Assembly (NCBI GenBank): GCA_963693315.1
Contig: OY856186.1
Span: 85,236,759-85,300,758, forward strand
Source of the DNA: Diogma glabrata
Taxonomy: Eukaryota > Arthropoda > Insecta > Diptera > Cylindrotomidae
Length of the DNA stretch: 64,000 nt
Direction: 5' to 3'
Shown here: piece after piece, positions 50,235 to 60,941 of the stretch
How positions within the stretch are numbered: the first letter of the stretch is position 1
Layout: each line of letters starts with the position of its first letter
Translations under genes and position numbers: made by a program
The notes under the pieces: model-generated
What the model saw: only the letters and a program-made list of their open reading frames with translations
What the model was told of the DNA's origin: nothing
Databases searched by the model: none

Positions 50235-50755
50235 ACATTTCAATATTTAAGAAGATAGACAGAAATTTGGTTTCTAGTAATTTTCTATCAGCTTCAGCCA
50301 AAGTGTCAATATAGTATATGTTCTGATAATATTCTAGTTGATGGTACTTTGTTATGGAATGAATTGCCATATGAATTTAAAAAACCATGTAACCATAATC
50401 AATTTAAAAATCTTTTAAGAACACATTTGGAAATCACCCAACCCAAACTTTTATAAGATAAAATTTTATAATATAATTTATAAATTTAAATTTATAAAAA
50501 CATAAATAAATAAATGTTTCATAAATAATAATTAAACAATACATAAATTATTATTTTAATTAATTTAATATAATATATGTTAATTTTTTTTTTATACCTA
50601 ATCAAATTTATTTATTGTTAATAATTTTTTTTTTTTTTTAAATAAAAATTACATACATAGAAAGGGCCCTACAGTTGTTTGTAACTTCTGAGAGGAGTAC
50701 CCTACTTGTAATTTATTATGTATAATTAAATAAATGAATAAATAAATGTAAATAC
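50235..50755 (+). pseudogene. LINE 3' end
   Basis: A frame near 50335-50455 reads DGTLLWNELPYEFKK, then NHNQFKNLLRTHL before a stop. This matches the extreme C-terminus of CR1/L2/Jockey-type reverse transcriptases (WNxLPxxL...FKxxLKxHL). It is followed by about 300 bp of AT-rich 3' sequence with GAAAGGGCCCTACAG and a tail of (ATAAATAA)n-like units at 50725-50750. The rest of the element is missing, as in a 5'-truncated insertion. Confidence 0.6.
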
Positions 50756-53700
50756 TAGTCTTATTGTTTACGGTTCTTAACAATTTTGCTTAAATATTAA
50801 CTCAGCAAATACAAAACTAAAATTAAATTGTAAATTAAGACCATAAAGGAAGAGTGATATCTGGAAATCACCAATTATTATTAAAATCATTGACTAAATG
50901 AAAAATTATTAAAGTTTTTAATTAAAACTATAAAACACTTTCCATAAATACGGCAATTAATCCCAAATCAATCGAATTTCACTAAATAAAACCGAACAAT
51001 TTGAATCTCTAATTTGCACTATATCCAATCAATTAAAGAATCTAATTATTATAATTTTTTATTTATTTTTGCAACAGAAAAAAACAAATCGACTATTGTT
51101 CAAATTAATTATTTAATACATTGGTTTTACATAAAACAATTTAACTGTTTGCCAAAAATAAAAGATTAATCCAAAAACTCAATCAACGAACAGATTTACA
51201 TTTAATTGAAAATTTAAACATACAACATCAAACTAAGTAATTGCAATGGAAGGTTGGTAAATCTCTTTACTCGATAAATTTGCGATAGAAATCTTCCAAC
51301 TTGTCTTTTGCAAATAAAACACAATAACATTAACTCCTCAAGTTATATTTGTGTAAATATGAAAGTTTTTGTTATTGATTTGATGCATGAAGAACAACAA
51401 GTGAAACTTAACATTAAAAAAAATTGAATTTATTGAAAATATTATTATTATTATTTTTAGAAATATCATAACTTAATCATACTTTTTATTGAAATAGTTA
51501 TGATGTAGCTTGACTATTATATTAATTAGGTGTAACGTATGTTGAGCCATGAATATTTTATTAATCCAATTATTTTTCTGCTGACCAATATTTTATTGAT
51601 TGACGTGTGATATACATTTGTGCACGTTTTAGTTTCAATTTCTTGGATAGAGAAATTAAAAGTTATTTCCAACTCAAACATCCAGTTTTATCGTAATCAT
51701 AACCTTCTTTTGAAATTCAAAAAAGAAACAAGATTTTTATTTTCATTAGGAAGGAAATAGAAAATGAAATTTCAGTTTTTATTCTATGTTGTTGGTATTT
51801 CTTTTCATTTAGATATGAAAACCTGAATTTTCTAGGTTAAATTAAATTAATAAATTCTTGTTTAATGCTGAATGTGTAATTGATAAAAATATATTTTAAT
51901 TTCTTATTTATTAAAAATAAAAGTGATATGATAACGTTGCATTCATGCATCATATCATACAAAAAACAACAGACTTGATTTAGTGACGAACCTGATACTT
52001 TTTGTTGTTTTAACTAAATTTTCAGAATATTTGTTGTATACCAATGTAATTTTTTTTTCATAAATTCCATAATAGTTCCCTATGGTATTAGGGATATGAA
52101 AGTGACATTTTTCCCACTTTCTATACATACAACAAAGCAATAACAACTAAAACTATGTTCATGTATGCAAACAAGAACAATGGTAAACGTTATTTGAAAA
52201 ATGTATGCGTTTTGAATAAATTAACGTTAAACATATCGATTACAAATGATAGTGAAACTAACATTTAATTTAAATTACTAAAACGAATTTTAATCATTAA
52301 AATTTTATTATTATCATATGTTAATACTTTGTGCTAAGATCAAGGATATTTTTCTGTTGTTATTAATATTATAGAGCATTTTATGGATAACTTGAAATAC
52401 TACTTGGGTTATGACAAAAATTTCAAAAATTTCAGTTGTAAAAAAAATAACCTTCGGATTTACTATTTCAAGAATTAAAATTAAAAATTTTAAATTTAAA
52501 TATCCATAAATATTTTATTAATCATTAGGAATGGTAAAGGTTAAAAAACAGTTGGGATAGGTAATAAATAGTAAAAATTAATATTTCATAGAATTATGTA
52601 GATGTGGGTTGTGAATGAATCGGTTTAAATTTTTAAGTTTACTTTATATAAAACTGTTATGTGTATATTTTGAATCAATGAATGAGATCATTTTTTAAAA
52701 CAAATTTTTGGTTTGATAAACGAACAGTAAGAAAAGTGATATCAAATACTAAGGTGATTACAATAGAAGGGTTGCTGGACTAAAACTGCAATCCTTTTTA
52801 AGGTTATTACAATATGTGTCACTACAACAGAAAAAACATTTTTTAAAATAAGGTCCACAACAACATGCGTTCTAGGGTGTTAATGGACGCAAATTTGGAT
52901 ACTTTTTATTTTTTACCGCCATCGGTGTAACAATTGTTCATTTTCACACTTGAGAACAAGTTTTAGAATAGCGCAGTATGATTCGACAGAATTTGTTAAA
53001 GAAGATAAGGTACGTTTACAAAAAAATTTTTGTTGTATGACTACGAATAATTTCAAAAGTTTAACAATTTGTGAAAAATAAAATTCAACTTGATCGAAGC
53101 ATACACTAATAATTACTGTTTTGAATATTTTGTTCACCACAGAAAACAATTGGTTTCGATTCGGTTTTTTTCTGTGTACAGCTGTTGGATTTAAGATTTT
53201 GTGTGACGTGATCATGCATAATTTCTTATGGGCTTAGAAATTTTAGATCCGTAAGACTATAACTTGAAAGGAAGCTTAACAATCTGAATTAAAAATTGTG
53301 AATGCATTGTTCACATGATAAAGCCACATCGCGGTACGCGAGCTAATAAAACACAAACTGGTGTTTCAGCTTATCCTGAACTCTCAACAGTAGATATATT
53401 TTGATGTCATTTTGTTGTGTGAAGTGAACACGCCGTTACAAATTTGGTCCAGTTTTTAGTATTTTTTCAACGCAATTTTGAATAGATTCAACACTATTTA
53501 GACTATTTAGAACCTTTAACCATTTAAAAATTATTGAACTAAGCTGCAAATCTCTCTTTAACAACTACTTTATGACTAAACTACCTGAACAAATGCCACA
53601 AAACACAAAAAACTGCTAAATTATTCAAAGAAAATATAATACACAATCTATGTATGAAATATCGGGGTGACCGAACATAAAATCATTAATGAGATTAATC

Positions 53701-53850
53701 TCCTCCAAACTCGAACCATTTTATTATAAATGAATATATTTGTGAATATATATCTTTGTTTTGTTTGATTTGTTAAAAAATAGTAAATGAAGCGTTTTTA
53801 TTGGACCTTATCGAAACTTTATTTAGTGAGTTGAATTGTCTGCTAAATAC
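50756..53850. other. AT-rich DNA, no gene recognised
   Basis: The longest frame (52913-53215, minus, 100 codons) has a less A/T-driven C-terminus (SLTNSVESYC...CENEQLLHRW) but no family that I recognise. It could be a decayed transposon gene. Confidence 0.45.
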
Positions 53851-53853
53851 AAC

Positions 53854-54006
53854 TCGTCATCAAATTATTAGTCGATTATTTTTCAACATTACCACTCATG
53901 CCATTTGAAGTTAAAAATTTCCCTCGTGCGCTACGCGCACTCGAGACCTCAAATGACATTCATAATAATGATTATAAAATATAATCGACTATTATTTGAT
54001 GACTCG
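53854..54006. mobile_element. MITE-like inverted repeat with GC palindrome core
   Basis: Outer arms TCATCAAATTATTAGTCGAT and the inverted ATCGACTATTATTTGATGA are nearly identical. Nested arms CCATTTGAAG and CTCAAATGAC pair inside them. The centre has the palindromic CTCGTGCGC-TAC-GCGCACTCGAG. About 153 bp, with no coding frame. The whole can fold into one long hairpin. Confidence 0.7.
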
Positions 54007-54321
54007 TGATATTATATATGAATATAATTTTAGACTCTATCCTAAATAACCCGGCAGAAAAAAATTATGCTATTGACGGTAACCGGGACCTTTGATACGC
54101 GTATGACATATTCATTACCGCCAAAAGTAAGTTCAATGAGGGCTTCTGCGAAATCATTCTGAGTATAATCTGGATGACAAATCTAATCTGGTTGACAAAT
54201 GCTAACAAGTTTTTCAGCAGTTCAAGTTCAAAAGAAAATACACAAAAATACTACACAGCAAAGACTGTAATGAAATTATTATGTAGGTGTTGGCGCAAAA
54301 CTGTTTGGATTAAAAACCTAT

Positions 54322-54512
54322 TGCTTCTAAAAAATAGACCTGCCCCAGCGTTTTTTTGCAGCATTTTGCAAAATAAAAAAAATACAAAGACAGCCAAGAA
54401 TCTGTATTGATTCTGTATAAATTCTGCATAATGCTTCTAAAAATGGATCTGCTCCATCGTTTTCCAGGCAGCAATTTTGAAATCAAAAAAACAAAGACAA
54501 CCAAGAATATGT
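54322..54512 (+). repeat. two tandem units of about 108 bp
   Basis: GCTTCTAAAAAATAGACCTG... (54323 on) recurs as GCTTCTAAAAATGGATCTGC... (54431 on). Both run through a GCAGCA(A)TTTTG segment and a CAAAGACA(G/A)CCAAGAAT segment. The overlapping frames 54174-54410 and 54310-54504 are explained by this duplication. Confidence 0.65.
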
Positions 54513-54747
54513 GAAGGCATTAATAGCCAATACTATCACATCTAAAAGAAACTGTATACTTATGTAGGCAAGCTACTACAAACCTTGTTATGTGGAAATT
54601 GATAGTAAAGAAAAAGCAAAAGCACTACAACAAGCACCTTTCATCTGCTCAAAACTCTTCTATGAAGGACTAGGAACTTTAGTCATGCACGAAAGGATGA
54701 GAAACAATAATAATATGGAAAAGACCTAAGCCTAGAATAATGTCACG

Positions 54748-55395
54748 GCCTTAATAGTCACCAGGCTCTCACCTCTTTCATAAAATCATTAGGCGTGAGG
54801 CGTCTGTCCTTGATGAGTCCAACAACTGTTGTATCGACTATTTTTCTCGATTCAACCGCCCGTAAAAGTGCGCTACATGGCGATGGCTGGAGATCTTCGG
54901 GGTGTGAGGCGCCTGTCCTTGATGAGTCCGACAACTGTTGTATCTGCCATTTTCCTCGATTTGACCGCTTTACGCTAGTAAAAATCCGCAACATGGCGAT
55001 TGCTGGAGATCTTCGGGGTATGGAAAATGGTTTTAGAACACGAGGGTAGCCTTGTCCGATAAACATTTTTCTGTTATTGTTGAGCCCGACAATTGACATT
55101 TTGGCATGTTTGGGTCGGACTCGGCAAAAGCAAACAAATTTTTGTCGGACAAAGTAAGATTCGTATTTTAAAACCATTTTCTACCCCAAATTAATAAAAA
55201 AACGGATTGTGGTAGTAAATTTACAAGACTTCAGGCAATCACCATGTTTCAGAGTTTGACGAGCAAAAAAGCGGTCGATTCTTGAAAAATATCAGAAAAA
55301 AACTTGTCGAACTCGTCAAAGACAGGCGCTTCATTGATTATAAAATATATGGTAATCAACAAATGAAAGAGGTGAAGGTCTGGTGACTGTAAAGC
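54748..55395. repeat. inverted and direct copies of an MADF-like fragment
   Basis: On the minus strand near 54758-54840 a frame reads TTVVGLIKDRRLTPNDFMKEVRAW and stops. On the plus strand near 55300-55386 a related frame reads KKLVELVKDRRFIDYKIYG, then QQMKEVKVW and stops. The DNA around both is inverted (GGTGACT after the stop codon region on each). A third, minus-strand copy (54900-55015) repeats 54790-54900 in tandem. The LxELxKxRRxxYD-like spacing recalls the N-terminus of MADF DNA-binding domains, known from host factors and from PIF/Harbinger partners. All fragments are short and broken. Confidence 0.4.
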
Positions 55396-58300
55396 ACTCA
55401 GAGGAATTGAATAATGAGTTGTTCAATGTGTTCAGGGCTAAATAGAAACAATGTTAGAATATTGAGAAGTGATTTAACAGGATTATTAAATATAAAAAAC
55501 ACCACAATATAATTTGGGTGAAGGGAAGAAAGAAATGTAGATTCTGTTAGTAGGAGGAAAAAACCTCAGTGGACCTTCTCAAAGACTCTGGAGTTTTGTT
55601 TAGTCATGAGAATGTAACATTAGTGAAAATATTGTGTTAAAGAATGGACCCTATTTACATCCTGAAATTTCAAATGGTTGCTTGATTGGATGAGATAGTC
55701 CCAGAGATCTAGCAAATGAAGTTTTAATAAATATTTCTGAATGCAGTACAGCATTTTGCTATTATTTTTATTATAATCTTATCTTAACTGGTTCTTAGCT
55801 GACTTAGACAATAACTTAACTTGTATCTAGTAGTATTAGTGCGGACAGCAATTTTTCCTCCAAAATTTTGCATTTCGTGTCATGTATTGCTACGTGTCAC
55901 GTAAACACCACAATACTTGCCACAACGTTAATCATTCAAACTTTTCCTAACAATTCAAAAGCTATATTTCATTATATATTCAGTTTGTTGAATATAAACC
56001 GTCAGTTTGACAGTTTTTAAATCACAATCGTCAAGTTGTATCAAATAAATTTTTTAAGATATCAAAAAAATAACAGAAATTTAAACCATCACATGCCCTG
56101 GTTTTCATAACGTAAGTTTTATTTTAAATTAATAACTATATTATGCAAAATAAATTAATAGCCAGACAAGAGTTTTTACACACATTATTGAAAAACAATT
56201 ATATAATTGAATGAAATGTTGAGTTAAAACTGGTCATCATGTAACTTAATTAATAATTTTATAAGGAAAGTTAAAGCGCTCGATTGACATTTAAAACAAA
56301 ACGTAAAATTTTGATAAAAGGAAGTTGATTATATTAAAATATATTTTTGAATGTATGGCGGTAGGTATACGATGAACTTACAAAATTCACAGTAGACTGA
56401 TAGGCTGTTCAAAAAGTGTAAAAGCTTAAAATCCGTGAGAAAGTACTTTTTCGTTTATTTTAATAAAAGTAATAAGATTATTGCCTTAGATAACTTTTTA
56501 TAACCTTTTATTTAAATCAGAAAATCAAACTTTCGCTGTTTGATTTACCAAACAAAAATTGAATTTCGTAGCAATTGCATCCTAAATCATAATTTTAAAT
56601 TAGTTTCATTAACAAAACTCACTTATTTCAACAACTAAATATTAATACCAATTATCAATTTAATCTAAGTACTTTACACAATCACTTCCTAATGTAAACG
56701 TTTTGTTTGTTGTTTTTTTTTTTTTTTTTTCAAAATAAACAAAAGACTTCAACAAACGGGAAACCCATTAAAAATTTAATCTTGATTTCAAATTCTTTTT
56801 ATTGTTTGAAATTGCTTAAATCATTTCACATAAATATATTATGTGTCGTTTAATTTAATTAATTTTATAGCATTCTTCTGCTCTAATAACGTACAAAACA
56901 AATAATTTTCTTTAAACGATGTAACATTTTCTATTTTAATGAAAGTAATATAATGTTGTGTAGTTGAGCTGATAAGTTAAAAAAATATATACTATATTAA
57001 ACAAGAGGCTAGCTATATATATGACTCTCATCGTATTTTAATTAGATAACATTTTCATTTTTTTCGTTTTCGAAACCTTAAATAGTTTCTATGAAATTTT
57101 GAAATTTTTAATTTTAATTATTATATTACAGTAAAATTTAAAATTTTTATAGCAGAAAACCAAAAAAAAAATTATTTATTTAGCGAAATCAAATGAGAAT
57201 AGCTATATGATTTGTTTTTCTGTAATTAAAATACATTTTGAGAAATTTTTTTTCATACTTTTAGAAATGAGTTTTTACTGTGTATGAATGTATAATAATT
57301 GTATAACAGCTAATTTGATAATAAAAAAAAATTGCATTTGAACTGTTGAACAAATAAAAAATTTATTTTTCGATTTTTAAAAACTAATTATAGGTGAACT
57401 TTTATACTTTTATAGGTGAAGTTTATAACTGACAGTCCTTAAAACGCTCAATATGTTTTTTAAGAACCACAATAATATAAAAAACAAATTTGATATTGAC
57501 CGCTGCTTGTAAATTCTTACAGTATAACAATGAACTATTTGAATAGAATATCTTTAATGGTTTTTCAATGTTTGTTGTAAATAAACAGCTTCTAACATTA
57601 TTTTCAATAAATTACTATAATCTTTTATTAGAACTTTTATTATTGTTTTGAAACATTGATGGTATTTTAAATAAATGGATAAATTTAGACATTGATTAAA
57701 TATCAGTTGTTTTTTATTGTTTCTAAAAATTTATTACATAATAGTTTTTGTAATGATGAACTTTATTTTGTCATTTTAGTAAGCGTTTTAGTAATCGTCA
57801 ACGAACGAAAAATAAAACTTATATTATTAATCAATAATTTTGATGCTATTGCAGCTTGGTCCAAGAAACGTAAACGAGAACAATTGAAGTTAATATAATA
57901 TGAAATAGAGTTTAAAATTCTTACATATACTGAATAAACTTTAATGCAGCTCAAGCATCAAATAGCATCAATACAATTGTATAGATGAACGTTGATAAAA
58001 AAATAATTGTATAAATTTTGTGGAGATCAGCAATTTGGTTGGGTTTAAATATGAAACGGGGTTAGTGTGTGCGGAGTTTTAAGAAAATAATTTACAAATC
58101 AGTGTAATCCTATTTTTTGATCCGGATTGAGGATTTCAATTCAAAGACTAACATTATTTTAAAAATTGTTTTGAAGCTTATAAACTGAATTATTCTTCTT
58201 GAAAGAAATTTCATGTTGGTCAGAAGGGAAGACGTTTTGTTACATCTTTTTGGAACACATGTCAATTTACATATTTAAAAAAATCTTTGTAATTAATTTT

Positions 58301-59860
58301 TCATGTTTGAGAATAATTGATTAGTTAAATTATAATTCATAACTTCTGTTAAAAAAATTAATTACATTACCTGGTGATGTTGGGATACTGGCAATTGGCA
58401 CTATTATCTTTAACACTGTCTATTTTGTAACACAAAATGATTTACTTTGCTTTAGACAGTAATTATACAGTTCCTTATTATTTGTATACAATTTGATTTA
58501 GATTTCTTCTGACGAGCACACCCACAGATGAATCACTTAAATTAATGATTTAACAATTTTGCTTAGACGTTGTTAACCACTTGAAAGCCAGTATATAAGT
58601 GAACTTTCTTTAACTTTTTGCACCTAAAAAAATGATGGCAAGATACTCCATTGAACTAAATTCGATTTTGTTGTTCGTTTTTGAATTAATAAATTAATTG
58701 TATGGCGCTGCAATGTAATTTTATCGATCAGGGTTTAGAATAGATTAAATAAATTAAACTCCACATACGTATATTTTTTTCCTTTTTTGTTTTATAAAGT
58801 TGCAATAAAATATTAATTTTATTTTTATCTACATGAAGACAAATAAAATAAAATCTAACTTGAACTATTGTAAAATAAATTTGGTTTTTTGTACTGTGCT
58901 GTGGAAACTTGTGCTGTGGAAATTTTTGCTTGGCAAAATCATCAGTAAAAATAAAAGAGAGATCGACTCCCAGAACTAGATCTCGTTTTGCAAAAAACTC
59001 AGCTAGTCATGGTATCAGAAGTGGGATATTTCGATCAAACTCAATGTCGTAATCAAATTATTATATCATACTATATTAGCAAACTCTATTTTAACATAAA
59101 AAATTATAGTACCTTTAAAAGCGAATGTTACATCCATCGAGATAAGATGACGTCATAATAACTAAATTGCATCGCAATAATGCGGCGTCTGAGCTAGATA
59201 GATTCTTTAACTACGTTTACAGAATTGGTAGCGTCTTATTCACTCGGGAGTCCAAGAACATTAAAATTTTTCAAATAATAATTCTTTAATTCAAGCATAT
59301 TTTTTCAGTAGCTCTTGTATTAGTAAAAGATCGATCAGAAACACCAATTATAGGCAGATCACTTTTTGATAATGATTTATCACTTACTTTTACGACTAAG
59401 GAGTTTGCAGTTTAAATTGGTTAATCGTAAAGTTCATCGATAAAAAATATTTTAAAGTTTATCGATATTTGCACTGAAAGAAAAATATTAGTCACTACAA
59501 CCTCTTTTGTCCCAAGTCAATGTTTTCTAACAAAACAAACTCAAATTCGATTGTTTGTCTTCAAAAATCAAAGGCACAACAACTTGTAATGGTATCTGAG
59601 GAACCATTTACTCTTATATCCATTTTCCTAAGTCAAACCTTTGTACAAGATAATGTGAAGATTTTCAACCCTTTTTTAAAAATCATATAAGTCAAAGTCG
59701 AACGCATAAATGTTTAATCAAAATTGAATTACAAATTAAGTCCAAGTACGTATATTTTTGACATAGTTATGAAGGTTGAATATTTTCATATTTTCTTTAA
59801 TTATGTAATAATCATAATAAATTATGAACAGATTGCAAATTAAATAAATATGTAAAATTA
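55396..59860. other. AT-rich DNA, no gene recognised
   Basis: Only short frames (such as 57692-57898) and homopolymers, including a run of T at about 56713-56730. A small duplication TGTGCTGTGGAAA(C/T)TT lies at about 58895-58925. The segment next to 59861 may contain the true target flank of the Penelope element. Confidence 0.5.
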
Positions 59861-60052
59861 TAGTTTGGTTAAAATTGTTTGGGTTCTTCGGTGCTAATGG
59901 TTAGTTTTTTGTTGTTTAATAAAACATAATGTATTTTATTAAATTTGCGAGATGTTATTTATTGATTTTAATTATTTTGTCCTAATTAATTTCGTTTGCT
60001 ATATTTGCAAACTTCTTCAGAGGAATTACTGTTTAATTACAAAAAATTTTTT
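59861..60052 (-). repeat. downstream direct repeat (pseudo-LTR) of the Penelope element
   Basis: 192 bp, identical by eye to 63634-63825 and in the same orientation, with a constant offset of 3773 bases. It lies 3' of the ORF with respect to the minus strand. Penelope-like elements are commonly bounded by such LTR-like direct repeats formed by tandem insertion. It contains the hammerhead at 59980-60024. Confidence 0.9.
59980..60024 (-). ncRNA. hammerhead ribozyme in downstream pseudo-LTR
   Basis: On the minus strand the order is: stem I strand TCCT, core CTGAAGA, one extra A, a 6-bp stem II GTTTGC/GCAAAC around the loop AAATATA, then GAA, a 2-bp stem III closed by A-T with TTAA between, the predicted cleavage base T, and AGGA pairing with TCCT. 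All invariant core bases (C3 to A9 and G12-A14) are present. The single extra A before stem II departs from the textbook core. Minimal type I hammerheads with tiny stem III are established in Penelope-like elements. The same motif is in the other repeat copy. Confidence 0.8.
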
Positions 60053-60941
60053 ATCCTTTAGCAAAAGTTTTTACACATTAATTAATAGATAAATTACTTA
60101 CATTTAAAATCCTTAAAAATAATATATTTATGTTGTATTATAAAATACAACACAAAATGCACAACAAAAAACATTAAGTTTTATGAGATAGTTTAAAAAT
60201 TTAAAAAAATTAGCTATTTAATTGTCAGAAATCTGTAAAATTTTTAATTATATTTTATTTATACTATGTTGGGTTTTTTCAATTTATAATGGATTCTTAT
60301 TTTTTAAAAGGAAGAATGACTTGTAAATTTGACAATTATTAAATACGCGTTAATGACTAATTATTGGGATAGTATAGCTTGTTTATCGGTTTGAATTACT
60401 ACAATTTTGTAATATGTTTTGCTCAATAATTACTCGATGGTTAAAAAAGAGATGGCATTCATTTTTATCCAGTGAAAATTGTATTAGTTTGTCAATTTAG
60501 ATATGTTATTGTTACCATATCTTTCTGTTAATTGAGATTCCAACCAACAAAATCAACTTAAAAATCGTTATTTTCATTTATGTATTTTGAATCAGACTAA
60601 AGAATTCTTAATCAGTTAATTGTGTTTTGCCAAATTCTAATATTTATGTGAGTGTTCGAATTATTTTATTAATGAAATATTGTTAAGTAAAAAGCAGATA
60701 AAAAGCTATATGTAAATAATTGAATTGTTGTCAAGTGTTTTTAGTTATTGCTTTCAGTAAAATGAAATTGAGTAGAAAAATTCTTTTTATTTTATAAAGA
60801 TCTAGTTAACCGAATTTTCTAAAAATTAATGTAAATGATTGTAATGAATAGATTGAAAATAAATAGATCAAAGAATGTCTAAAATTATTGATGTTATGTT
60901 TATATATGTGTTTTGTTTTTATGACTTAATTTCATGTCTTG
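60053..60941 (-). other. 3' untranslated region of the Penelope element
   Basis: 889 AT-rich bases between the ORF stop and the downstream repeat. No frame, no repeat pair and no further domain seen. It is longer than the 350 bases found in the diverged remnant at 10206-10554. Confidence 0.6.

Noticed and set aside
54758..55177. 139-codon minus-strand gene
   Set aside because: The frame runs across two tandem copies of a repeat and an inverted fragment; only its end resembles a domain.
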